A stretch of DNA of 56,905 nucleotides from Bog-793 sp050014835 (GCA_050014835.1 JBEKCO010000007.1:1-56905); one strand, 5' to 3'. Shown: positions 1 through 14,108, counted from the stretch's first letter. Made by a program: numbers and translations. Notes: a model not told the origin generated them from the letters alone.

Positions 1-813
1 CTGGGCCCGCAAGCGCTTGGCGAGCTCCTCGGCGAGCACGACCGAGCGGTGCCTCCCGCCGGTGCAGCCGAGGGCGATCGACACGTACGACTTCCCCTCC
101 CGGGAGAAAAAGGGCAGGAGAAACGTGACGAGGTCGTCGATCCGGGCCAGGAACTCGACCGCTTCGGGCGACGACATGACGTAGTCGCGCACGTCGTCGT
201 CGAGGCCGCTGTGCGGGCGCAGCGCGGCGACCCAGTGCGGGTTCGGCAGGAACCGCGCGTCGAAGACGAGGTCGGCCTCGAGCGGCAGGCCGTTCTTGAA
301 GCCGAACGAGACGATCGACGTCTCCAGCTGGCCGGTCGTCGCCGGCACGGCGAAGATCTCGACGAGTCGCGCCCGCAGCTCGTGGACGTTCGTCTCGCTC
401 GTGTCGATGACGACGTCGGCCCCGGCGAGCAAAGGCTCGAGGAGCGTGCGCTCGGACTGGATCGCCTCGAGCACTCCCCCGGCTTCGACGGGGTGGCGCC
501 GGCGCGTGCCGGAGAACCGCCGGACGAGGACCTCGTCGGAGGCCTCGAGGTAGAGGACGCGCACCCGGGCGCCGGAAGCGCGCAGGTCCTCGATCGCCGG
601 GACGATCTCGGCGACGGACTCCGTTCCTCCCCGGCCGACGACGAAGCAGAACCGGTCGAGGTCGTTGCCCGGGAGCGCGGCGAGCTCGGCGACCTTGCCG
701 ACGAGGGCGGGGGGGAGGTTGTCGATGACGAACCAGCCAAAGTCCTCGAGCGCCGCGGCCGCGGTCGACCGCCCCGCCCCCGACATCCCGGCGACGATCA
801 GGTACTCGGCCAC
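1..813 (-). CDS. rapZ: RapZ-family nucleotide-binding protein (C-terminus cut by window edge)
   Basis: The frame reads off the left edge, giving 271 residues; the family is about 285 long, so only a short tail is missing. A Walker A motif, GMSGAGRS, lies at residues 9-16. The family hallmark GCTGGRHRS is at about 249-257, and IDNLP follows the P-loop. I chose the GTG at 813 because a GGGGAGG Shine-Dalgarno lies about 10 bases upstream. In proteobacteria RapZ is an RNA-binding adaptor for RNase E; in Gram-positives (YvcJ) the role is less clear, with ATP/GTP binding or hydrolysis known. It follows uvrC and a methyltransferase, matching the common actinobacterial uvrC-rapZ order. Confidence 0.93.
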   Translation of the reverse strand, partial: MAEYLIVAGMSGAGRSTAAAALEDFGWFVIDNLPPALVGKVAELAALPGNDLDRFCFVVGRGGTESVAEIVPAIEDLRASGARVRVLYLEASDEVLVRRFSGTRRRHPVEAGGVLEAIQSERTLLEPLLAGADVVIDTSETNVHELRARLVEIFAVPATTGQLETSIVSFGFKNGLPLEADLVFDARFLPNPHWVAALRPHSGLDDDVRDYVMSSPEAVEFLARIDDLVTFLLPFFSREGKSYVSIALGCTGGRHRSVVLAEELAKRLRAQ

Positions 814-877
814 GGCCCCGTCGACCTCCCCCCCGATTGTCCCATCCCGCGGGGCGTCGACCTCGGAATACGGGGCC

Positions 878-1672
878 TCACGCCCGGTGCCGGGGGCGGT
901 GCTCGAAGCGCATCGCGCAGAGCCGCGGGATCTTCGACTCGAAATCGGCGTCGACCGACTCGGCCAGGAGCTCCATCCGAGGCGGCGGCTCCTCGAGACG
1001 GACGAGGACGAGGTCCCGCTCGGCGAGCGGGTTGATGTAGCGCGAGAGCGGCCGGTGGCTGAAGGCGAGCGAGACCGTGGGATCGACCTCCTCCACGTCC
1101 CACTGCTCGACGAGATAGGGCCCCATCCGCCAGTAGACCTCGTTGAGGATCTGGTCGTCGACGAGGCCGCTCCCCGGGCCCTGGAAGGCCGGGTGGTTGA
1201 CGACGAGGACGAAGGCGCCCCCGGGGGCGAGCACACGGGCCGCCTCGGACAACAACGCGTCGGCGTCGGTGACGTGCTCGATGACGAGGCAGCAGAACGC
1301 GGCGTCGACCGAACCCGTCGCGATCGGCAGGTGCTCGCCATCGGCCCGGACGTAACTGATCGCGAGCTCCGGTTCGGCCGCGTCGAGGGCGTTGACGAGC
1401 TGGCGGTGCGCGGGGTCGACGCCGATCACCCGGCACCCGGTCGCCGCGGCGACGGCCCGGGCGACCTGACCCTCGCCACAGCCGATGTCGACGGCGACCC
1501 GGGCGGCGCCGAGCTGGGCGACGACGAGCGGGATGATCTCGATCTCGTACTCGCGGTCGGCCCCCCCGGTGAACGTCGTCTTCCACCAGTCCGCGTGCTC
1601 GTCCCAGCTCTCGGCGAAAGGCGGCGGACCGGTCCTTTCCGCGTGGGGCTTTTTGTGGGCGGACTTCGTCAT
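878..1672 (-). CDS. Class I SAM-dependent methyltransferase
   Basis: The 264-residue protein has a Rossmann-type SAM fold. Motif I (VDIGCGEG) is at about 61-68, an acidic ribose-binding residue follows in VIGVDPAHR, and a post-motif II region reads AFCCLVIEHV. This is the UbiE/Methyltransf_11 type; the substrate cannot be told. The ATG at 1672 is chosen because it overlaps the uvrC stop as ATGA, so translation is probably coupled to uvrC. It sits between uvrC and rapZ, an unusual place for a methyltransferase. A longer frame upstream would run into uvrC and is not needed. Confidence 0.85.
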   Translation of the reverse strand: MTKSAHKKPHAERTGPPPFAESWDEHADWWKTTFTGGADREYEIEIIPLVVAQLGAARVAVDIGCGEGQVARAVAAATGCRVIGVDPAHRQLVNALDAAEPELAISYVRADGEHLPIATGSVDAAFCCLVIEHVTDADALLSEAARVLAPGGAFVLVVNHPAFQGPGSGLVDDQILNEVYWRMGPYLVEQWDVEEVDPTVSLAFSHRPLSRYINPLAERDLVLVRLEEPPPRMELLAESVDADFESKIPRLCAMRFEHRPRHRA

Positions 1673-3579
1673 ACCGCGACCGACGGCGCGCCCCGCGCCG
1701 GGGCGGCACCCGCCCGGGCCCCGCCGGGGTGGAGCTTCGAAAAGACCGCCGTGGCGACGTCGTCCGGCAGCCACGAGACGCTCCGCAGATCCTCAGCGCT
1801 CGCGGTCCGGAGCGCGCGCAGCGATCCGAACTCGGCGACGAGACGGCGCCGCCTCGTCACCCCGAGACCGCGCACTCCCCCGAGGGGATCGAGGCGGAGC
1901 CGGCGGGCGCGTAGCTCGCGGTGGTACGAGACGGCGAAGCGGTGCGCCTCGTCGCGGATCTCCTGCAGTAAGTAGATGGCCTCCGAGTCCCGGGGGATCC
2001 GCACCGGGTCGGCGCTCGCCGGCACGAAGACCTCCTCGAACTGCTTGGCGAGCGCCGCGACGGCGATCCGTCCCTCGAGCCCGAGGGCCGCGAGCACCCG
2101 CACCCCCACGCCGAGCTGGCCCTTCCCCCCGTCGAGGAGGAGCAGCTGCGGCGGGTAGGCGAACCGCCGGCGACGGCTCGCCGTCTCGTCCTCGCCGTCG
2201 GTGGCGGGCTCGGCGAGCCGCTTGAGCCGCCGGGTGAGGACCTCCTCCATCGCCGCGTAGTCGTCGTTCCCCGCCACGCCCGTCACCTTGAAACGCCGGT
2301 AGTCGCCGCGCTTGGTGAGCCCGTCCTCCATCACGACCATCGAGCCCACGTAGTCGCTGCCTTGGAGGTGGCTCATGTCGTAGCACTCGATGCGGAGCGG
2401 CGCCTCGGCGAGCCCGAGGTGGCGCTGGAGCTCCTCGAGGGCACGGGCCCGGGCCGCGAGGTCGGACGCCCGCCGGGTGCGGTGCCGGACGAGCTGCTCG
2501 GCGGCGTTCTGCTCGGCGACGCCGACGAGCGCCCGCTTGTGGCCCCGCCGCGGGACGCGGATGGCGACCGCCGCGCCCCGTCGCCCCGAGAGCCAGGCCG
2601 CATAGGCCTCGGCCTCGGCGGGGACCGCCGGCACGAGGACCTCGCGGGGCACGCCGAGCGGTGTCTCGGCGTAGTGCTGGCCGAGCGCCCGGGCGACGAG
2701 ATCGGCCGGTCCCAGGTCCTCGACCTTTTCGAGGACGAAGCCCTGCCGGCCGACGACGCGGCCGTGGCGGACGTGGAGGACCTGCACCGCGGCGTCGAGC
2801 TCGGACTCGGCGATCCCCATCGCGTCGAAGTCCTCGTCGGCCGCGCCGACGACGTCCTGGTGCTCACCGGCGAGGCGCGCCGACTCGAGCTGGTCCCGGA
2901 ACCGCGCCGCCTTCTCGAACTCCTCGGCCGCGGCGGCGCGCTTCATGCCCGCCTCGAGCCGGGCGACGACGGCCTTTGTGTCGCCGTCGAGGAAACGGGA
3001 CAGGTCCTCGACGTGGCCCTTGTACTCCTCCGCCGTCACCGCCCCGACACAGGGGCCCGAGCAGCGCTCGATGTGGTACAGCAGACACGGCCGCCCGAGC
3101 CGCTCGTGGCGGGCGAACTTCGTGTTCGTGCAGGTCCGCACCGGGAAGGACCGGACGAGCATGTCGAGCATCTCCCGGAGCGCGTAGGCCTGCGCGTAGG
3201 GGCCGAAGTACCGGGTGCCCTTGCGTTTCGTGCCCCGCATGATCGCCACGCGCGGCCAGGTCTCATCGGCCGTCACGGCGATGAACGGGTAGCTCTTGTC
3301 ATCGACGAGCCGGACGTTGAAATGCGGCCGGTGCTCCTTTATCAGGCTGTACTCGAGCATGATCGCCTCGACCTCGGAGCGCACCTGGATCCACTCGACC
3401 GACCGCGCCCGCTCGAGCATCTGCTGGGTGCGGGGGTGGAGCTGGGCCGGGTCGCCGAAGTAACTCGCAAGGCGCCCTTTCAACGACAGCGCCTTGCCGA
3501 CGTAGATGACGCGCCCGTCGGCGTCCTTGAACTGGTACGAGCCGGGCGCGTCCGGGACGGCTTTCGGGCGTTCGAGCAC
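1669..3579 (-). CDS. uvrC: Excinuclease ABC subunit C
   Basis: UvrC makes both incisions around a lesion in nucleotide excision repair, after UvrA and UvrB load. The 636-residue protein is complete. The GIY-YIG nuclease is N-terminal (SYQF at 14-17, IYVGKA at 25-30), the UVR motif that binds UvrB is near 200-236, the RNase H-like nuclease has D401, D483 and H546, and a helix-hairpin-helix pair is C-terminal (about 563-615). The frame is open further upstream, but the conserved start LERPKAVPDAPG fits a GTG at 3579; a longer form would run into divergent nadA. Its partners uvrBA are 8 kb away on the same strand. Confidence 0.96.
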   Translation of the reverse strand: MLERPKAVPDAPGSYQFKDADGRVIYVGKALSLKGRLASYFGDPAQLHPRTQQMLERARSVEWIQVRSEVEAIMLEYSLIKEHRPHFNVRLVDDKSYPFIAVTADETWPRVAIMRGTKRKGTRYFGPYAQAYALREMLDMLVRSFPVRTCTNTKFARHERLGRPCLLYHIERCSGPCVGAVTAEEYKGHVEDLSRFLDGDTKAVVARLEAGMKRAAAAEEFEKAARFRDQLESARLAGEHQDVVGAADEDFDAMGIAESELDAAVQVLHVRHGRVVGRQGFVLEKVEDLGPADLVARALGQHYAETPLGVPREVLVPAVPAEAEAYAAWLSGRRGAAVAIRVPRRGHKRALVGVAEQNAAEQLVRHRTRRASDLAARARALEELQRHLGLAEAPLRIECYDMSHLQGSDYVGSMVVMEDGLTKRGDYRRFKVTGVAGNDDYAAMEEVLTRRLKRLAEPATDGEDETASRRRRFAYPPQLLLLDGGKGQLGVGVRVLAALGLEGRIAVAALAKQFEEVFVPASADPVRIPRDSEAIYLLQEIRDEAHRFAVSYHRELRARRLRLDPLGGVRGLGVTRRRRLVAEFGSLRALRTASAEDLRSVSWLPDDVATAVFSKLHPGGARAGAAPARGAPSVAV

Positions 3580-3701
3580 TAACCTGGAGGCTACGCCGGC
3601 CTGGTACCCCGGCGGACAGAGCTCCGTGGCCGACACACCCGCGGACGGGCGACCAGGCTGTCCCCGCCGGCCGCAACGGAGCGAGAACCGAAGCGAGGGA
3701 G

Positions 3702-4859
3702 ATGTTCCGCCTCCAGGCGCCGTTGCCGGACCGCTACACCCGGGCATCCGACGACGAGCTCGTCGCGATGATCGGCGCGGCCCGCGCGGCCCTCGGCGAC
3801 CGTGTCGTCATCCTCGGCCACCACTACCAGCGCGACGAGGTGATGCGCTGGGCCGACGCCCGCGGCGACTCCTTCGGGCTCTCCCGCTTCGCCGCCAACC
3901 AGCGCCAGGCCGAGTACGTCGTCTTCTGCGGCGTCACGTTCATGGCCGAGGCGGCCGACATCCTCACCGCGCCGGACCAGCAGGTGCTCCTCCCGGACTT
4001 GAACGCCGGGTGCTCGATGGCGGACATGGCCGACCTCGAATCGGTGGAGACCGCCTGGTCCGAGCTCGGCGACGTCGTCGACCTCGACTCGGTCGTGCCG
4101 GTCACCTACATGAACTCCTCGGTCGCCCTGAAGGCCTTCGTCGGACGGCACCGCGGGACGGTGTGCACGTCCGCCAACGCCGACACCGCGGTGCGCTGGG
4201 CGCTCGGCGTCCCCTACGACGCGGCCCCCGGCCCCCGGCTCGCCGAGCACGTCATCGCCTCCGGCGGCAAGGTCCTTTTCTTTCCGGACCAGCACCTCGG
4301 CCGCAACACCGTCTACGCGCTCGGTTTCGCGTCCAAAGACGAGCGGGTCTGGGACCCGCGGCTCGCCACCGGCGGCCTCACCGAGGCGGACCTCAAGGAA
4401 GCGACGTTCCTTTTGTGGAAGGGCCACTGCTCGGTGCACCAGCGCTTCACTCCCGACCACATCGCCGCCTTCCGCGCTGCCCACCCCGGCGGCAGGGTCG
4501 TCGTCCACCCGGAATGCGCCCACGAGGTGGCGGCGCTGGCGGACAAGGTCGGCTCGACCGACACGATCATCCACTACGTGGAGCGCGCCGTCCCCGGGAC
4601 GGCGATCGGCATCGGGACCGAGATCCACCTCGTCCACCGGCTCGGCGTCGAGCACCCCGAACTCACGATCGTCTCGCTCGACCCGCTCGTCTGCCCGTGC
4701 TCGACGATGTTCCGGATCGACCCGGCCCACCTCGCCTGGGTCCTCGAGGGCCTCGTCGAGGGCGAGGTGCGCAACCGCATCGTCGTCGACGAGGCGACGG
4801 CGGCCGACGCCCGGGTCGCGCTCAACCGGATGCTCGAGATCGGCGGCTCGAGCTTCTAG
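3702..4859 (+). CDS. nadA: Quinolinate synthase A
   Basis: NadA condenses iminoaspartate with dihydroxyacetone phosphate to quinolinate in de novo NAD synthesis, using a [4Fe-4S] cluster. The 385-residue protein shows the three pseudo-repeated domains and the expected cysteines: C104 (NAGCSM), C243 (KGHCSVH) and C331/C333 (VCPCSTMF). Active-site HH is at 40-41 and HPEC at 269-272. The ATG at 3702 has a purine-rich GAGGGAG immediately upstream, a rather tight spacing. It diverges from uvrC across about 120 bases. nadB and nadC are not in the window. Confidence 0.95.
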   Translation: MFRLQAPLPDRYTRASDDELVAMIGAARAALGDRVVILGHHYQRDEVMRWADARGDSFGLSRFAANQRQAEYVVFCGVTFMAEAADILTAPDQQVLLPDLNAGCSMADMADLESVETAWSELGDVVDLDSVVPVTYMNSSVALKAFVGRHRGTVCTSANADTAVRWALGVPYDAAPGPRLAEHVIASGGKVLFFPDQHLGRNTVYALGFASKDERVWDPRLATGGLTEADLKEATFLLWKGHCSVHQRFTPDHIAAFRAAHPGGRVVVHPECAHEVAALADKVGSTDTIIHYVERAVPGTAIGIGTEIHLVHRLGVEHPELTIVSLDPLVCPCSTMFRIDPAHLAWVLEGLVEGEVRNRIVVDEATAADARVALNRMLEIGGSSF

Positions 4860-5014
4860 GGCGGGTGTTCCCGCGGCGACGGCGGTAGTGCGGTCGTGAA
4901 TGCCGGGCTGAGAGATTCGAGAGTTCATCGGGTGGCCGTACGCGAACGCGGGTCCTCCGGGCTTTGTAGATGGTGGAGGGGTCTTTCGACCCCACGAGCC
5001 CAGAGGTGGAATCG

Positions 5015-6109
5015 ATGCCAGACGAAGACGGGGAGCTCTCGCACCTGCTCGATCGCTCCGATGCCCCGGCCTCGGACGCGACGCTCCGCTCGATCGTCGC
5101 CCGGTCGCACCGCCGACGCGCGCGACGGCTGAAGATCGCCACCGCTACGGTCCTCGTCGCGGCTCTCGCCGGGGCGGGCGTCGGGGCGATCACCGCGACC
5201 TCGGGCGGGCGGGGATCGGGATTCGTCAAGGTCGCGACCGAATCGGCAGCCTGGACGAGAAGTCACACGGCGTTCGGGACCGCCCCGAAGGGGCTGAAGT
5301 GGTCGGCTGCCTCGAGTACCGGCGCGGGCACGAACGCGTCCCCGGCCAGATCGGTCCCGAGCGCCAAGGCGGCTGTGCCGGCGACATGCACGGTCGCCGG
5401 CTGCGCCGGGATCACGCCGTACTCGGTCGGCACGCTGCAGCGGTTGTTCGTGCGAACGGCGGGCGATGTCACCGTCCGGGTGTTCACGGAATCGCTCGTC
5501 ACGACCCAGGTGGCGCCGAGTATGCGGAACGAGCCGCTCACGAGCCCGGGCAAGTCCGCCGTGACCGGGGCGACCGGGGCGAGCGAGGCGAGCGGGGCGT
5601 CAGGAGCCAGTGGGGCGACGGGGGCGAGCGGCGCGACAGGGACGACGCTCCCCACGATCTCCGCGTGCAGCGCGACCGAGGAACTCGTCGCCGAGGTGTC
5701 GAATCCCGGGGCGATCGGCGAAGTGACCGCCATGCGTTCGATCAGCGCCTCCCCGGATTCCACCCAGCCTTTCCAGCTCATCGACAGTGTCGTGGTCGGG
5801 GTCGCTGAGTCGTCGCCCATCGAGGTGATCTCGGTCTACGTCGGGTCGAATGCGACGAGCGTCCAGGCGAGCTTCTCAGACGGATCGTCGGACCAGATGA
5901 CCGTGACGGACGGCTGGGCCGTCCTCGTCGACGACGGCAGCTCGCCGCTTCCGGCGACTGTCACGGCCCTCGACGGCTCCGGCAACAACGTGGGCACCGC
6001 CACGGTCTCGAGCGACGACGCGTTCGCGGAGCCGGTGACGTGCGCCCTGCCATTTGCCATGTCGAACGCCGGCTCGGTCACAACGTCCCCCGAACCCACC
6101 ACAAAGTGA
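5015..6109 (+). CDS. Single-pass membrane protein with GAS/GAT repeat, possible anti-sigma partner
   Basis: Unrecognised, 364 residues. A short acidic cytoplasmic N-terminus (about 1-36) is followed by an Arg-rich patch (RSHRRRARR), one membrane segment (about 41-62) and a long exported part. That part contains a run of Gly-Ala-Ser/Thr triplets near residues 185-210 and cysteines that could pair (TCTVAGCAG, VTCALP). The ATG at 5015 is preferred over one at 4970 because GAGGTGG lies 7 bases upstream. An ECF sigma factor starts 20 bases downstream. The topology (cytoplasmic head, one membrane pass, exported domain) is that of an anti-sigma factor, but I see no HExxH/CxxC zinc motif, so this role is inference. 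Confidence 0.7.
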   Translation: MPDEDGELSHLLDRSDAPASDATLRSIVARSHRRRARRLKIATATVLVAALAGAGVGAITATSGGRGSGFVKVATESAAWTRSHTAFGTAPKGLKWSAASSTGAGTNASPARSVPSAKAAVPATCTVAGCAGITPYSVGTLQRLFVRTAGDVTVRVFTESLVTTQVAPSMRNEPLTSPGKSAVTGATGASEASGASGASGATGASGATGTTLPTISACSATEELVAEVSNPGAIGEVTAMRSISASPDSTQPFQLIDSVVVGVAESSPIEVISVYVGSNATSVQASFSDGSSDQMTVTDGWAVLVDDGSSPLPATVTALDGSGNNVGTATVSSDDAFAEPVTCALPFAMSNAGSVTTSPEPTTK

Positions 6110-6129
6110 CCGCTCCCACCGGCTAGCAG

Positions 6130-6711
6130 ATGGGTCCGAATCGTGCTCATCTGTCAGTCGTGGATACCGCCGCGACGACGGACAGCCAGGACCCTGGATC
6201 CCCAGACGGGGACGTGCCGCGGTCGGCTCTCGCCCGAGATACCGGCGGCGTCGACGACGATTTCGTCGCCCTCTACACGTCGCACTACCCGCGCCTCGTT
6301 CGCGCCCTCCTCCTGGGCGGGGCCGACCGGGCGACCGCGGAGGACACCGCCCAGGAGGCGTTCGCGCGCACGCTCGGGCACTGGCGCCGCGTCCGACTCG
6401 GCACGAACCCGACGGGCTACGTCTACCGGGTCGCCTTCCGCCTCCTCAGGCGGGTTCGCCACGGGAATCTCCCCCTCGAGGGCGAGGTGCCGTCGCCCGA
6501 CATCGCGACGGAGGCGACGCTCACTGTGGGCATCGAGCGCGCGTTGCAGGCGATGCCGGCAGCACGACGCCGATGCGCCGTGCTCTGTCTCGTCATCGGC
6601 GTGACGACGAAGGACGCGGCCCGGACTCTCCGGATCGCGGAGTCGACGGTGCGCAAGCAGATCGAACTGGCGCGCCGTGACCTCCGCCAGTTCCTCGACG
6701 AGCGTCCCTGA
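6130..6711 (+). CDS. ECF-type RNA polymerase sigma factor
   Basis: The 193-residue protein has sigma region 2 at about 43-105 (FVALYTSHYPRLVRALLL, then AEDTAQEAFARTL) and region 4 at about 135-190 with the HTH AARTLRIAESTVRKQ. It resembles the SigE/SigM-like ECF groups of actinobacteria. The first 40 residues are unlike sigma factors, and no clear ribosome site precedes 6130, so the true start may be an internal GTG near 6160. The gene directly upstream encodes a single-pass membrane protein in the same operon, an order (putative anti-sigma first) opposite to the usual one. Confidence 0.82.
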   Translation: MGPNRAHLSVVDTAATTDSQDPGSPDGDVPRSALARDTGGVDDDFVALYTSHYPRLVRALLLGGADRATAEDTAQEAFARTLGHWRRVRLGTNPTGYVYRVAFRLLRRVRHGNLPLEGEVPSPDIATEATLTVGIERALQAMPAARRRCAVLCLVIGVTTKDAARTLRIAESTVRKQIELARRDLRQFLDERP

Positions 6712-7000
6712 TCCGGTAGTCGGGCGAAGGAAATTCGCTCGTTTCGCCAGCAGTCAGCAAGCGAACTCGGAGCGCACGGGTTGGATACGAGTAGAGCCGT
6801 CGAATGGCGTTCCCTCGGCGACTGCCCCCGACCGAAGTCTCAAGAGGCACTTCAGGGCGGCCGGATGTCAGGGTGTCCCCGACTCCGGGACGACGACACC
6901 TCGGACTGCCGCCGCAAGAGGCTCATCGGTGCGACCCGTAGGCGCTCCCTCGAGCGTGAACTATGCGCGACGCGGTCAAATTCAGATCGCCGACTTGGGC
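6712..7000 (+). other. Intergenic stretch with no recognised gene
   Basis: About 290 bases follow the sigma factor. Short open frames exist on both strands, but none has a ribosome site or recognisable protein features. The promoter of the next gene lies at the right end. Confidence 0.5.
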
Positions 7001-7015
7001 TAGTTTAAGGAGGTG
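7001..7015 (+). promoter_or_regulatory. -10 element and GTG start, possible leaderless mRNA
   Basis: TAGTTT at 7001-7006 matches the TAnnnT -10 consensus. Six bases (AAGGAG) separate it from the GTG at 7013. These six bases look like a Shine-Dalgarno site but touch the start codon, which is too close to work as one. A transcript starting at the G of GTG fits better. No convincing -35 is seen. Confidence 0.5.
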
Positions 7016-7756
7016 AAATCTCTCGTCCCACCAAGCATTCCGCGCCTTGTTCGTACTCTCGCGTTCGGAACCGGAGCACTCGTCATCTCAGCCGCGCTCA
7101 GCGTGCCGGCGTTTGCCACAGTCAATACGGCAACCTCCGTTCTGGCGGCCGCGAAGTCGGCGATCACCCAGCAGTCGAGCGTCCACCTGGTGCTCACGGT
7201 GAAGCCCAGCTCGACCTCGAACACCGAGAAGGTGGTCGGCGACTTGGGGAAGAAGAACGGCATCGAGTCGCTCTCCCTGGGCAAATCAACCATCACGCTC
7301 AAGGTGAATCCCACCTTTGGCTACGTCTACGGGAACTCCTCCGGGCTGACCAAGCTCTTCGGGCTGACCTCCGCGCAAGCCAAGAAACTCGGCAAGGACT
7401 GGATGTCCATCAAAGCCGGCTCGACCAAGTACTCAAACTTCGAAGCCGGCCTCTCGATCTCTTCGATCACGGGCGTCCTCCCAGCAGCCAAGGGGACGAA
7501 GCTGTCCACCGAGGTCGTCAAGGGCATCAAGCTGTACGACCTCAAGTGGACGACCGCAGCCACGAGCTCGACGCCGGAGTTGTCGGACACTCTGACCATC
7601 TCGGCCGTGGGGGCGACCCTGCCGGTCGAGATGACCATGTCCGCCTCGGGCGGTGGCCTTGAGACGATCACGTTCTCCAAATGGGGCGAACCTGTTGTCG
7701 TGAGCGCCCCGCCAGCCGGCTCGACGATCTCCTACTCCACGATCACGGCTAAGTAG
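7013..7756 (+). CDS. Secreted protein, possibly LppX/LprG-like fold
   Basis: The 247-residue protein has a signal peptide: a basic start (MKSLVPP), a hydrophobic core (LAFGTGALVISAALSV) and a probable cleavage after PAFA at about 34. No lipobox cysteine is present and the mature part has no cysteine at all. The pattern of alternating beta strands (SVHLVLTVKPSS, STITLKVNPTFGYVYGN) with a C-terminal sheet reminds me of LppX/LprAFG lipid-binding proteins, but this is only a resemblance. Start is the GTG at 7013 because it gives the correct signal peptide. Confidence 0.75.
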   Translation: MKSLVPPSIPRLVRTLAFGTGALVISAALSVPAFATVNTATSVLAAAKSAITQQSSVHLVLTVKPSSTSNTEKVVGDLGKKNGIESLSLGKSTITLKVNPTFGYVYGNSSGLTKLFGLTSAQAKKLGKDWMSIKAGSTKYSNFEAGLSISSITGVLPAAKGTKLSTEVVKGIKLYDLKWTTAATSSTPELSDTLTISAVGATLPVEMTMSASGGGLETITFSKWGEPVVVSAPPAGSTISYSTITAK

Positions 7757-7975
7757 GTCTCCGCAACCGTTCAGCGCAAGAGCCTGGACCAAGCAGTACC
7801 CGCGAAGCGCTTTGCCTCACGGTCGATCCGCACAGTGGCTCGCCGCGTCGTCGGCGAACGGGTTGAGCGAGAAGGTCGGCGTCGGCTATCCGTGCCCGGT
7901 CAAATCGACTGCCCCCGGGGGCACAACGACCGTCTCGGGAACGCCAAGGTTCGCGATTTGGATCGTCACGCTCGT

Positions 7976-8218
7976 TTACGTCGTCTGCGGGCCGCAGCTC
8001 TCCCGGATGCCCGCTTCGGCCATCGCCTTGCGCGCCGCCGCCAGGGTTGCGACGACGAGGACGTGGGGACGACGCCGCGGGAACGCCCGGCCCTTTGACG
8101 GGACGACGGGCGATGCAACCACCCGGAGGCCGGCCGCGCGGGCGACCGCTTCGTTGACGCTTACCGGCTCGGCATTCCCGACGGGTGCCCGGATCTGATT
8201 GGCGAGGTCGTCAGTCAT
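7976..8218 (-). CDS. Small protein of unknown function
   Basis: An 80-residue frame begins at an ATG with a good Shine-Dalgarno (TAGGAG, 9 bases upstream). I do not recognise the product: the N-terminus is soluble-looking (MTDDLANQIRAPVGN), followed by an Ala/Val/Arg-rich part. After its TAA stop the same frame stays open for about 28 more codons (VTIQIANLGVPETVVVPPG…), reading like protein rather than noise, down to about 7890. The gene may therefore be the front of a longer one cut by a stop. A competing plus-strand frame over 7812-8198 lacks a ribosome site. Confidence 0.45.
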   Translation of the reverse strand: MTDDLANQIRAPVGNAEPVSVNEAVARAAGLRVVASPVVPSKGRAFPRRRPHVLVVATLAAARKAMAEAGIRESCGPQTT

Positions 8219-8324
8219 GCTGAACAGCTCCTAGGGACTTGCGAATGCGCCGCCGATCATCGGCTCACAAGCGACCGTCGTCATGGCGCCGACGGGTCTG
8301 CGTCGGCTGGAGCAAGCTGGACGC

Positions 8325-8852
8325 ATGCCAGCACGGGACGCGTTGGTGATCCGACCGGCGACGCGAGACGATTTCGACGCCTGGTTCGCGCTCTTCGACG
8401 CTGTCGCCGCTGAGGGCAGGTGGATCGGAGCCGAGCCGCCGTGCGATCGCTCGGCACTCCAGCAAGACTTCCAGCGCCGCCTCGACTCTCCGGACGCGGT
8501 CACCTTATTGGCCGAAGTCGGCCGCAGGTTGGCCGGAATTCTCAACATTGAGCTGCACCGCGGTGTCGCCAGTTTCTCGATGATGGTCGATGCCCGCGAG
8601 CGGCAGCAAGGAATCGGGTCGAGGCTTGTCGAGGCATGCCTCCAGTGGGCGACGGATCACGGAGCCCACAAGATCACGTGCACCGTCTGGCCCCACAACA
8701 CCCCCGCGCTCGCCCTGTACCGCAAGCACGAATTCGTCGAAGAGGCGAGGTTGCGTCGCCACTACCGGCGCCGGAACGGACAACTGTGGGACGGGGTCGG
8801 CATGGGGCTCGTACTCGACGGGGAATCTCCCGGTTCTCCCCACGACTCCTGA
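8325..8852 (+). CDS. GNAT-family N-acetyltransferase
   Basis: The 175-residue protein has a GNAT fold. The opening strand is LVIRPATRDD, motif A for acetyl-CoA is RQQGIGSRLVEACLQWA at about 90-106, and motif B includes NTPALALYRKHEFVEEARLRRHY. The RimI/PhnO-like C-terminus with R-x-x-H-Y-R-R is common among acetyltransferases acting on amines or antibiotics, but the substrate cannot be inferred. The ATG at 8325 gives the usual length; an upstream ATG at 8283 adds only a non-conserved extension. Confidence 0.87.
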   Translation: MPARDALVIRPATRDDFDAWFALFDAVAAEGRWIGAEPPCDRSALQQDFQRRLDSPDAVTLLAEVGRRLAGILNIELHRGVASFSMMVDARERQQGIGSRLVEACLQWATDHGAHKITCTVWPHNTPALALYRKHEFVEEARLRRHYRRRNGQLWDGVGMGLVLDGESPGSPHDS

Positions 8853-8944
8853 GGGCGGGCGCGGCTGCGGTGCCCGCATCGCATCCGACGGCTCCCACGA
8901 CGCTGAGTCGCTGCAGCCTTGCCCGACCGGGCGTCCTCCGCCGC

Positions 8945-11773
<2,829 letters not shown>

Positions 11774-11789
11774 CTTCGGAGGATACGGC

Positions 11790-13856
<2,067 letters not shown>

Positions 13857-13862
13857 CGCGTC

Positions 13863-13868
13863 ATCGTA
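13863..13868 (-). promoter_or_regulatory. -10 element for uvrBA, leaderless
   Basis: On the minus strand TACGAT is followed by six bases and then the uvrB GTG at 13856. The spacing puts the transcription start on the start codon. No clear -35 is seen, and no LexA-type site could be recognised by eye. Confidence 0.5.
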
Positions 13869-14108
13869 ACGACACGCTGCTCGGCGAGATCCCGACCAGG
13901 ACGGACGCGGAGGGTGAAAGATCCCCACGGAGAGGAGATTCGCCCGATGGGCGTGCCGGTCGACGCGCGCTCGGTCCGACCGGCGCAGACGCTCCGGACG
14001 ACCACGTCGCCTGGCGGCTTTGACCGGGTCCACGGGATCACGTCGTCGGCGAGTCGATCGACCGGACGTGAAAAACGAGCGGACCCGGTACTGCGGTGCA
14101 ACCGCGTC

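Noticed and set aside
7812..8198. Plus-strand 128-residue frame
   Set aside because: No ribosome site and no protein-like pattern; the minus-strand small gene with a good ribosome site is preferred.
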